From Metridium senile (Eukaryota > Cnidaria > Anthozoa > Actiniaria > Metridiidae), in the NCBI GenBank assembly GCA_949775045.1, contig OX459097.1, positions 13,667,710-13,731,709 on the forward strand: a DNA stretch of 64,000 nucleotides, read 5' to 3'. The translations under genes were made by a program, and so were the position numbers. Shown here one piece after another: positions 24,613 to 37,758 of this stretch; positions within the stretch are counted from its first letter, which is position 1, and each line of letters begins with the position of its first letter. The notes below the pieces were generated by a model, which worked only from the letters and a program-made list of their open reading frames with translations, had not been told where the DNA came from and made no database searches.

Positions 24613-27600
24613 CTGTGGATCATTAACATTGTCATCATCATCAATTTTGCCATTGTTATCGAAAATAAGAAACATTATTATCAATACTGACCCTGACTGT
24701 CTCGGAGAAAGGATTCCATCGGTTCCACAGTACCCACCATCCTGATAGATGATCACCGTAGTTCATCAGTTCACCATTGTCCTCTGAACCAACGTCAATA
24801 GCTATGATAGTCTGAGCACCCATAGTCTTCATTACATCCGCTAGAATAACACACAGTATTCATGAATAATATATCTATCATCATCGTTGCGCTTTAAACA
24901 TTGTCATCGTCATAACATTGTCATCGTCATCATTTTTCCAATGATCAAATCTACTGACCAATAACACCTATAACACGCATCATTATCAACACCATCTTCA
25001 TGATTGTCAGGATTATAGATCTCCATTAATCATCATCATCGTTAACATCACCTCATTACATCATCTTCCCTGTTATCATCATTGACATCACCATCACCAC
25101 CATTATCATCATTATCACCACCATCACCACCATTATCATCATTATCACCACCATCTCCATTAATCATCATCACCGTTAACATTAGCTCATCATCATTGCT
25201 ATTATCATCATTAACATCACCATCATTATCATCATCACCATCACCATTATCACCACCAACATATCATCATCATCGTCTCCACCTTGTTCATCATCATCAA
25301 AGCTCATGGCAATCATTTCCAGTATTTTACCAGGTAAATTATTGACGTATCCACCGTCCAGCAGTAGATGACCGTCTTTAGGATCACAAAGAGGAGGTAG
25401 GTAGCCAGATAATGACATACTAGCTCGTATATACCGCCACAATGAACCTACAAACAAAAACAAAACAAACCAAAAACCTTAAGTGTTTGTAAAAATCAGA
25501 ATCTTTACCAACTGTCCTTTTCCCGGCAAATAACCACCAACGTTCGGAATGTCAGAAAGTAGGAGGATCTCTCAAGTTGTATGTTTTTCATTTTAATCCT
25601 AAACAGGCTGTTCATTTGAAAACTAGCGCTTCCCACACTCGTTCATTACTCAGGCTACCTTTTCTATCTATAGTTCTATCGTTGTGTCGAGATTACACAT
25701 GACGTAACCTTGCCACAGGTAAACCACCTATCAATTATTACTCTATGTCGTAGCCTGTGTAAACGCACTAAGTGCGTCTAGTTCTCTGAAACCCAGGGAG
25801 AAACCCAGAAAAAGTCACAAATTTTTCAAGAAAAAGGTAGAATAGATACATACCGTCAGTATGAACACGCATTCTAGATGATGTGATGTCAGTAGTTATG
25901 CAGAAGTACGGTAACAGCAGGTCCTGGAAGACACAATACAAGTTATTGTTAATGAAATAGCTTTAGTCTGTGATCATGTGTTCTAGAAGAAGCGATCAAT
26001 CATTACCTCGATTTGTCTTTCGCCGAATGAACTTCGGATACTTGCGTTAAACCCACTTCCTACAAAAGTAGATAGACAATAAGACAGTGATCAGTGATGA
26101 GGCAAGACTCGAATTAAATATAATACTTAGCATAGTTTAGACATAGCATAGTTTAGACAGTTACTGAGTTGGAGAGGCGTAATGGTCTAGTGGTCAGGGG
26201 ACCTAATTCCGGGCCTAATGGTCTGGGTTCGATTCCCTAATGGTCTGGGCGATTACGTTGTGTCCTTGGGCAAGACACTTTACTCTCTCAGTGCCTCGTC
26301 TTCTTGGATAAGGACGGAAAGCCGGAGGTTCCGTCTGCCTTCACTCTAACTTCCTATATAAGGTGGACGTATAAGATCCTGCTGTACTCTTCGAAAAGAG
26401 CAGGGGATTGTCTCCCGGCACAGCAGCCAGGTCTCAAACCAGAGCATATAAGCCTCAAAGAGATGGACTGCTTTTACTATGGTAAATAATAAATAAACAA
26501 ACCTGAGAACATCGAGGTGAATGGATAAGTCAAATCGAGAATCTGAGTGAACACTGACGTCATATCCTAAAACAAGAAGAAAATAAAAATAAGTTTCATT
26601 CATTTATGAGTTCTCATTTCTTTTCTATTCGTTCGTTTCTCAAACACGTGTCTTCCATTAAAAACTTACCCATGACCACTCGCGTACTTTCTGGGTCATT
26701 CTTTCAACATTGCCATACTCTGCTATGGCTGCACCAACGAACGAACCCATACTGGTACCTCCTACCATATCAATAGGAATACCTGAAACACCAAAACAAA
26801 TAGAGTTTTAACTGATAGATAAAGGCCGTGTTCGTCTTGAACTGACGACGAACTTTCCGTCTTGGTAATTTTCGTCTCAAAACACCTTAAAATAGAAGAA
26901 TGTTTTATCATGCACAAGAAGGCTTGCAAATTGTGCCTCGTTTAACTCTTAAAATAGTCGAAATGTTTTCCCAATACATTTCTCAATACAATACAAAATG
27001 TGCTACAAAAAAGAACGCGAGACGCTAATTTATCCAGACAAAAAATTACTTCACGGATGAACTTCCCGTCCCCCAAGATAAATACAGTTAAAGAAATACG
27101 TTTTTAATGTGTGTAAAAAATGTAATCCCTTCATAAAATTGATGTTTTAAGAAAAAGAAAGCTATCATATGATATAGGTATTAACCATGGTTAATAAAAA
27201 CACTGGATAGGACACTTCGTGACGTCACGGGCGCAACCTAGTGGAAATACGTGACGTCACGTTTGAGCCAAAGCGCGCCAAAATCGACACATCTTATCCA
27301 TGGTATTCACCATAGCAATAACTTGTGAAAGTTTGAGAAAAAACGATTAAATTTGCAAGAAGCTATAAGAGTTTGAAAAATCAGAAAAACACCAAACCAA
27401 GGAATCAAAGGCCTCAGCAGAAAATTACATAAAAATCTCTACATTTTTCATTGAGCATAACTTCTTTGGTATTTTAACCAAAGCATCAAAACCTTCCAAA
27501 CATGCCTATTTCAGGTGCCGGTTCTTTCATATGACAATGCTAAAATATTAACATATCTGTTTACTTGAAAACATCATTTTCTGCTAGTACATATTATGGT

Positions 27601-29825
27601 ATTTATGAAAGTGGTCTATAGTTTCAGTTTACTAACACTAACCTGCTTCTTCGAGAGCTTTGATGACACCAACATGAGATAAACCCCTAAAGAAGAAGAA
27701 AGAAAAAAAATACAAATCAATCGATGGTTTGCCGACGACAAATAAGCCAAATAAGTTTTTACTATACCTTGCACCGCCTCCACCTAACACAAGACCAATC
27801 GACGTCCCAGTCAGCCGGCGAGCCAAGCGCGCAAAGTCTGAGTTCCTATTAAAAATAACATATGTAAGTCATTATGCATGTACTAAAAAAGAAAACGCGC
27901 GCACGTACTGTTACATTTCGGCGGGAAAATCTAGTTTGACACGCGCGTACTGTGTGCAGTTATAAAGCGCGCAGGGATTGACAGAACACGAGAGAAGTAT
28001 TAAAAGGTATCAGGGGTCCTTCGGGACCGATGTTCAATAACTTCTCATAGCACGCTAATTACTGAAGTAATCCTTATAAAAGTATACATTTTCTTAAAGC
28101 TGAATAAATGGAGATTGCAACTATGTGACTTGTTTTGAAGAAATACGGCTCTATTTTGTTTAGTGGGTTTCTTATGATTTTGCTCAATTGATGATTAATA
28201 CCTCAAGTCTAAAACGGTGTCTCATGTTTTTGAAATCGTGTCGCGTTTTAAAGATATTGTACGATTTCTATAAAAATAGCTAAAAATCGCGTATATCAAC
28301 TTTGAAAGCAGATATAGTTCCGTGGCAAAAATCATAAGATACTCATTAAAAAAAATCGAGCCATATTTCGTCAAAACAAATCACATAATTGCAATCTCCA
28401 TTTATTCAGCTTTAAGAAAATGTATACTTTTATAGGGATTATTTCAGTAATTAGCGTGCTATGAGGAGTTAATGAACATCGGTCCCGAAGGTCCCCTGAT
28501 ACCTTAAGAGAAGCATGACGCGAAGCGGAACACTCCTTGAGTGTTCTCAACCAATCAGAATGCGTGGTTTTTAATAGTTTCTAATTATAATTGATCTATG
28601 TTTTAATGTGTAGCAGGATGCAAACTAACCTGGCAGGAGTTTGGTACGCTGCGGGATTTCGTGCATACTGAAATAACAATAATATAATAAATGTTTCTAT
28701 GCTCTTACAAAAGTTACTTTAAGATACAGTAAACGAAATAAAAAAACAACTATCTTTAAGGAATATGAAACGGCGCACGTGTCTAAAACAGTGCTGTAAT
28801 ATAAGCATGCTGGGAGATGTAGAGCAAAAGAGAAGTCGTAAAGAGACACGAAGTGTAGCGGACAACAGTTACTGTTTTGATTTACAACTAAGGCCTCAAC
28901 AACACAGGAATCCCAACTTACCCTATCAGACAAGAAGCGTGTACTAAAGATCTTTTTTGGACATCGAACCTGTCAAAATAAGAACAAATATACATTAATC
29001 AAGTGGTACCTGTATTAAGCGGTCGCCGATTAAGCGGCCACCCTCTATTAGGCGGCCACAATAAAAAGTCCCAAATCTATTCCTATACCTATTGTATACC
29101 TCTATTCAGCGGCCAACCTCTATTAAGAGGCCACTTTGGAAAGTCCCGAGGATGACCGCTTAATAGAGGTACCACTTTACTTTAATACAACAAAGGGAGT
29201 ATCAAATTCGAATATAAGACAATGTATTAAAAGACCCATGGTCACTAACCAGCATGCACCGCGCGAAAGACTTAATTTCGTAGACCGTGAAAATCGCACA
29301 TTCAGACATTTTGATATCGGGTGCTTACCATTTGTACAAAGAAACCGGTTTATTGACTAAATCGAGAAAGGACATTCCAAATGGATCAGTTCAAACCGAG
29401 AAATTCTTCAAATGGTTCGAGAATTTCCAGTTGGTTCGTACCAACCGAAATGGCAAGGCAAGCTTGAAAGGTTGACCCCCTTTTTCGGTTGGAAATACCG
29501 AAAAATTGACTGTTCCATTTGTTGTCCAACCAAAATTATCGTTTTTGTACAAATAGTAAGCACCTATAGTGAAGATACCGGGAAACGTTATACTTACATG
29601 TGTATGTGCCGATATCCACCCTCGGGCATTTAGCCAGTTTACAGTACCCGATATACGGTGATTACTATCAACCTCCCGGTGGAGTAGAATCAGCTCTTTT
29701 TGTGAACGAACTTGAATACTTTCTAGCTGTAGCTCGAGCTGAGAGGAAATGGAGGTATGTCAGTATGGTGATGATGTAGAAAATAGGATGAAAATGAAGA
29801 TGATGATGACGATTAAGACAATGAC

Positions 29826-29912
<87 letters not shown>

Positions 29913-32900
29913 CAGATGACGATAACATTTATAATGGTGGTGGTGACGACGATGATGATGATGATTATATCAATGCTAATAGTGATGGTAATAATGTGTT
30001 TTGCGGCAAAGTTACCTGTCCAACTGCTGGACTTTCGTCTGCCAATCCCACAATCAAAATGCAATCAGCCTAGAAAAAAACATATACGAAATTAACTTAC
30101 AAAGTTGGTCCTCATCCACAAAAAAACATGCTCAAAATTGTGCAACCTCGATCCCAGGGCCCTCTCCCTTCGGCCCGCTTCACCCAAAAGCGAAGGGAGA
30201 GGGCCCTGGGATCAAGGTTGCAAGATTTGTGTACACCAACCTGTCTTATACATCTCTTTGTCCAGGCAGACATGTACGTGTCGGCCTGGTACAGTACCAT
30301 ACGATGAAGGTCCTCTTGTTGTCCAAGCCAACTGACTAGACGATATTCATTCATACTGTAACATAACAGATCATTGATTCACTAAACGAAAGAGTCTACA
30401 TCTACATTATTTATTTGCAACAATCCATGGATCATATATAGCAAATTCCAGTATATGTAAAAAAAATGAATGAATGAATAAATAAATAAATAATGTAAAC
30501 AAATAATTTAAATAATGTTAAAATGTTAAAACTTAGATTTGAGGGTCGTAGGTTGTAAAACTGTAAATGGTTATTGCGTCTCCCCCCTTAAATAAAGATA
30601 TTGTATTGTATAGATTGAAAAAAGTTGTCAACGGCTTCCTTAAAATGACATGTAGAGCTAACATTTATAATATAATTAGATAGCAGACTATTCCAATCAT
30701 TTATTGTAGAGTCACCATTATATGTAAGACAGTAACGATATACACTTATCCGATTCATCCAGGCCCATTATAAAAATATCTCGAGTCGACAATAGCGCAG
30801 CGCATGAATGCTAAAAATAGCTCCAATACTCGGACAAACATTGCATGTGTTCAGTTTTTCCATGTTGAGCAATATATGAACCGATCTTATCGTTTCTTGC
30901 TGAAATTAGAATAACGTGATTAACCAAAGATTTGCTTCGATTGGCATTGAAAATAGTCTGCTGAAAGTTAAATAAAAGTTTGAAGAGTTAGGCATTTGTC
31001 TTCATTTTTGTGACGTCATTCATGCGCTGCGCTATTCAAAGGTGTGCAACCTTTGAATTGTAGACTCGAAATATTTCCAATAAGGTTGCTGTCCAATATC
31101 ATGGATCGCCACGTGACTAAAATACGTAGATGTGATTGGAGGAATATTTGTAAGGTATAATAATAGTAAATGTTTGGCCAATCGTAAATGTAACATGTGT
31201 ACAGGAATGTATGTATTTGTCCAGAGCAAAGTGTTAAAGTGTCAAAGTGTTTGGCCAATCATAAATGCATCGGGTATAGATGAATGCATCAGGGTTCATG
31301 CTGATGTCAGTAAACAAAATCTAAGGAGTTTCAAGGAGTTTTCAAGGATTAAAAAGTAATTTTTAGGAACTTTTTGTGACAATTTTGATATGTATATGAT
31401 ATTCCTGACATTGTTAACGTCGCCCAGAATGAGCAAATTTTATCAAAATTTACCGTACTTTAGCTAGAATTATGGAGTTTTTAAGGAGTTTTTTTGCTGA
31501 TTTTCTAAAATTCAAGTGCCTTTGAAAACGTAAATCAAATCTAAGGAGTAGCACGAACCCTGATGTATATATGTCGCCATAACATGTAACGATAGTTAAT
31601 GTTTGGCCAATCATAAATGCATCAGGTATATAGGAATGTGTATACTTACTTGTCCAGGGCAGAGCTTCCAAGGTTGCTTCGCACGAAGTTACTGGTCAGC
31701 AGTAGTGTGGTACCTAAATGACATGCACAAGAAGTACACTATTACAACTACCCCAACATCAAAAAATATAACACGTTAACATGGGTTAAATCGTCTTACA
31801 GTTGAAGGTACATATTTTACGAAATATGTCTGTACGAAATAAACCTTTCAGGTTGAAAACCCTTGTCTTGCATGTTTATAAAATTATTAGCTTCACTGCT
31901 AGAGTGCTTACACTATGTCCATGAAATAGAATCTAAATAGTTCCTAACTAATAGTTTTTATTTAGTGACTATTAGTCACTATCACTCAACTGGAACAGCT
32001 TTAGTAACAATACACAAGGGAAATCAAATACTCAAAACCATAGAAAGTTAATACTTTATTCATTGTGTATTGTTACTAAAGCTGTTCCAGTTGAGTGATA
32101 GTGACTAATAGTCACTAAATAAAAACTATTAGTTAGTAACTATTTAGATTTTATTTCATGGACATAGTGTAAGCACTCTAATTCAACGACCATTTCAATT
32201 GAAATAAGTTCGATGTATACATGAAATACATGAGAAAAATATTGATTGCCCTTGGCAGGACTCGAACCCACCGATGTGTTAACCACTACACCACAAGGAC
32301 CAACCACGCTGGATATGCAGCCAGATAATGTAGTATAGGGCAACTATTAGGGTCCCAGGGCAATATTAATCTCTAAGAAAATTATCATTATTATTATTTG
32401 TCCTTCGACAGTGAAGACACAACACCCTTGGTTGTGTTTTCTTGAGTGGCTTATTAGGCCAATCTTTGCCCGAAACCGTCTTCCACAGATCGAACAGGAA
32501 TGAGGGGTCATACTAAGAATACTATGAACACCGTGAAGGTAAACTCAGAATTGAAATGAATAATGGTTTTAATTTTGATTCAAGATTACGTAGCTTACCT
32601 ATGTTGTTTAGAGCTAAACTCAATTCAAAGCTGACATTAGACAGTGGTACGTTACTTGAGGCAGGGATCAATGCTACGGTACCAAGATTAGAGCCACCAA
32701 ATATCTGATTGTCGACGGGACGATGGTTCTCTAGTGGAATGAAACATATGTATCAGTCATCTTTGAATGTTGCACATTGATCATTTTGTTGTTTATTTAT
32801 TCATTTATTCATTCATTTGTTAATCTATTTATCAACTCACTCACTCACTGATTGTTTGTTAATTCATTTATTCATTCATTAATTTATCAATCTTTCCATT

Positions 32901-35900
32901 CATCCATCTATTATATTCTCTCACTCAATTGTTCATTTATTAATGAATTCCTTCATTCATTCATCCATCTATCTATTTATTCTCCCATTAGATTGTCCAT
33001 TCATCCATTCGTTCATTTATTCTTTCATCCATTCAACTATCCATATATTTATTTTCTTACTCGATTGTTTATCCATCCATCCATCCATCCATTTCTTTAT
33101 TCTCTCATTTGATTGTTTATTCGCTAGTTCATTCATTCATTTATTTTTTCAATTCAATTAGTACGTTAACTAACCTAATATTGTATCTGTTCTTACTCCT
33201 CCACCGCGTCTATATTGACCAAGTAATCTCTCACCCAGTAAATGAATAAGACGAGATACGACCTAGAAAAACGCAAATTAGCATTATCTAAATATATATA
33301 CCCTTTCCGAGAAACTTTGTCGATCGTGAAGTGAAACGCCTACAAGCTAGTAGCGCAGTGGACTGTGGGTAACCTATGTATACTTTTTATAACGTAGGAA
33401 TTTGATGACCACGTCGCTATACTTATTTGGCAATGGGCTATTGATAAATGACTAATTTCAATGACAAAATGAATGCAAAGTAAAGATTCATTCACAAAGT
33501 CTCTAACCTGGGGATGTTGTCTTTTGATAGTGTTTAATAATCCTTCAGGAAGAACTGCAATCTCAGTATCTCTATATCAAGAAAGAGAAATTATTCCATT
33601 CAATTCACTTTAACTGGATTATTCCCCAAATTAACACCATCAGGGGGCGGTTCAAGAAAGTGTTGGGGGGGGGGGGGGGGGGGGGAGGGTCCCAATTGCA
33701 AATGAAGGAATATAGAGGTATTAGGGGGTGTCCAGTCCCTAAATGTGCCTGAAGGTACACCCCCTAGATCCGCCCCTGACCACTTGATTTAGATCATTTA
33801 TACACCTGGGGCTGGTTGTACGAAGGGTGGATAAATTAAGTTATCTGCGGATAAAAGTTATCCACTGCATAGGTTTTTTATAGATTTTATCCGCTGGATA
33901 AGGATTTATCCAGTAGATAGCGCTATTCACCCTTCGTACAACCGGCCCCTGATTGCAACAAAACATTTTTGATTATACATTGGAAATGCTGATTGTCACT
34001 CTCCTTTGGATTTAATCATTGATCATTTAGCGCTTTTGTTACCGTTTTTGCTGACATGCACTTTTACAATTATGAGTGTGACTAGTGATATAATTGTACC
34101 TTATAGCGTGGACAGTTGTTGCTCTAGGAGACTGGGTAAGAACTTCAACCTGAAAAACAATGTATATTAAAAAACTCATGAATAATTAATGAGACATTAA
34201 CAAAAGAAACCATGACGACGACGAGTGTTGTAAATCTTCTTCAAAAATTCATTAATAATTCATGAGAAATTGACAAAAGAAATCGTAATCGTGACAAGTG
34301 TTTTAAGGTCGGCGGCCCATCCAGTAAGGTGACTTATTTCTAATTTGGCACCTCCAGTTTGAACATCTTCCACAATACTACAATATTGTTGAGGGAGGGT
34401 AGGGTAGGGTAGTGAATGTAAATTTGACTGACTCACCAATCCAATAATTTCTCCCCGACCAGCTTCGCTGACAAGTTCTTTTTTACCGTCCTCTAGTGTG
34501 ACAACTGAACGAAGGCGACCATTGAGAACGATGTAGATAGAGCACGATGTCTCACCTTGTCTGAAAACAACAAAAATCATCAAGCAACGATAAGGAGCAA
34601 GGATGGCACAGTTGGTTAGTGCGCAGCGTTCTGTGCGAGAGGTCCGAGTTCGATTCCCAGTGACCTCGCATCCTTGTTTCGACTTCTCTCCTTTAAAAAA
34701 AAACCGTAGCACTAATGAAGAGAGTGAAGTAAAATGAGCGCACAGTCGGCCACAAGTTTATCAGTCTATGACTGTCACGAGTTACAGACGTTAAATAAGG
34801 TTACTTTATTTTAATTTACTTTTAAACAATTAAGTATTGGAATATCAATTTTTATCAGCCCGTGCAACAAATGGTCCTTTCAGAGTGCAATAGTAAGTAC
34901 TTTGTGCAATATGAGCGGCCGAACTGTATGGGATATACAGTTGCGAGTCGAAGACAAGCCGTTGTATATCCCATGCAGTTCGGACGCGAATATTGTATAG
35001 TCAACCAAAATTGTCAAGATAAATGTAAATCTGGTCGAGAAAATTCAAGTGAAAATACAAAAATACAACCTTCATCACGGATGTGATTTGTTTTGTAAGT
35101 TTCTCATTAATTATTCATGAATTCTATAATATCAATTAAAGTGCAATAGGTTTCTAGTGTATGGTAGTTACCTGTACAAGGCTCGTCCAGCTTCGATATG
35201 CATCCAATCCAACGCGTAGTCTATTTGTCTCAGGAATGGCGATAAACGTTTGACAAGGGAGTATGAAACGTTAAGAATTGCTTGTGGACTTTCACGTAAA
35301 AACCTGCAAAACGAAATAGTAAAATTATAAGACTTATCCATACCACATGGAAAGAATGATACCAGATCAAACAAATCCGCCTTGAAATCAAAGGTTGTTG
35401 GTTGTTGTTGCTGCTACTGTCCATGTTACTGTCACTGTTTAATGATGTTGTTGTTGTTGCTCCAGCTGCTGTCAGTGTTAATTTTGTGGGTTGTCGTTGT
35501 TGTTGTCACTGTTGTTATTTTTTTTGTCACTGTTGCTTTTGTGGGTTTTTGTTGTTTGTTGCTACTTTTGTCGTTGCTGCTATTGTTCCTGCTGCTTTGA
35601 TTTTCCTGTTGCTGTTAGTGTTGTTGTCATTGTTGCTGCAGCTGTTACTGTTGTCATTGCTGCTATTGTTCCTACTGTTTTGATGTTCCGTTTGCTATTA
35701 GTGTTGTTGTTGTTGTCAATGTTGTTGCTACTGCTGCTGCTGTTATTATTATTATTGCGTTTTGCTGTTATTGACTGTTTGATATATCTCATACCTGTAA
35801 AAGTTCGATTTAGTCATGATAGCCATACACGTCTGTGTGGTTGCTTTGTACGAGAATAAACACGGTTCACCAGTGATAACAGCCATGACGCCAGAGAACT

Positions 35901-36032
35901 CTCCTGGCGAGACAGTATATAGTACATCCTGAAAACAGAAACACAGGAAACCCTATTTGAAACAAGTAATTGTTTATTGAATAGGCTAGCGTGCCTAAAT
36001 ATAGTTTGTCTCATCTCATCTCATCTCATCTC

Positions 36033-36097
<65 letters not shown>

Positions 36098-36211
36098 CAC
36101 AAAAACTACAATGGCTCAAATAACTCAAGAGAAAAGTGATAACGTTGAATATGACAATGATGCTGATAATAATGTTGAAACAACAATTATGATAATAAAT
36201 GTACAAGTAGT

Positions 36212-36242
<31 letters not shown>

Positions 36243-37722
36243 AACAATAATGATAATTGATAATTAAATAACTTATAGAGCGCAAAAATCTATACACATA
36301 TCCAAATGCGCTATTTTTATTTACAAAATTTCCAATTATGATGCCAATAGACCTCTTTCCCTTCCTTGTTTGTTGTCCCATTTCAGATCACGTGATGCTA
36401 CCCTTGTTTCTTTCACATGTAAATGATATAACACGTTTATCATAAAAGAGCAATGCTCAAGGGAATGACACGTGGTCTGAAATGGGCAATTTGCATGTGG
36501 AGGTAAAGAGGTCTATTATGGTGTTTATGTCCACATGTACACCCACCTGCGTCTCATTGTTCACGCTATTCTGTGTGACTTGTAAACTACCGGACAACAC
36601 AAAATGAAGATTGCATTCCTGGAATTGCAACAAAGATATCGTCAATCACCATCGTTAGAACTATAGATAATAAATGTAGAGCTGTCAACCTACCTGGTCA
36701 CCCTGTCTTACCACCACTGTACCAGCTGGTATTACAGCAATGTCCAGAATACTTTCTGAAACAGCATCATGCTGGAAAATAATATTGACAAATCAAACTC
36801 CAATCACATTCTTGTTGCATCCTCTATACCGGACCCTCAAAAACCAGGCTTCTCTTTAAACAAGATAAACTGTTCGGTCCTTAGGGTTAGGGTTACCTGT
36901 TTCAAACCAGTCTTACCGGTAAATCCAGTTTTTTTGCAATCTCTTTAGCAGCAACCTTCAGCATTTCATTTTCGTCTTCATGTTTCTTGAATTTTTGTGG
37001 AATATCATCAATACCATGGTTAAAATCAAACCGACTTTCACGCGATGTGGGACTGGGTTCCGGATCACTTTCAATTTCAAAAGAAACTGTGCCGACAGTA
37101 CTGCTACTAGTATCGGGCAGCGGTACGCTGGGGACACGCGCACGGCCACAGGCTGCGTCGAAATCTGAAGGAGATCTGCCCATCACTGAAAATTAAAAAA
37201 TGAAATTTAAGAAAAACAATGGTATTGAACAACAAGTTTTAGTGCAAAGTGTAGAGAAAAACATTTTTTGCATGAAAGTGCTCTTGAAGAAAAACATTAC
37301 AACAATTACTAACAGTGAATAATTTATTGTAGGCTGATTCAGTGGCTTTGTTCACACTTTAAACCAGAGGATAGTTAGAATTATTACAAAGTAATTGAGA
37401 AGAAAAAGAAAGTGGAAAAGAAGAACAAACTTTAACTTAAATGTTCAAAGATAATTAAAACTCTACTATCACCCTGCTAGTTTTACAAACACTATAAACT
37501 TACCTGCAAGCCTCTAAGTTTCATATATTTACATTACGTTTTATTAATTTATATCTATATTTACATTAACCTACTCTACATATTATAACTAGGTATGTGT
37601 ATTCTATTAATATGCCATGTTGTGCTTCCTAGCTTTTCTGGAAATTCTTTGGCTGAAAACTAACCACTCCTGAGATAACCAACACCAAGAGAACAAACAA
37701 ACCAAGCAAGCAAGCAGGCAGC

Positions 37723-37758
<36 letters not shown>

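Noticed and set aside
34260..34712. 150-codon minus frame including PNPLA6/7 exon 20
   Set aside because: Only 34437-34560 is coding; the rest of the frame is SINE family 2 and intron sequence.
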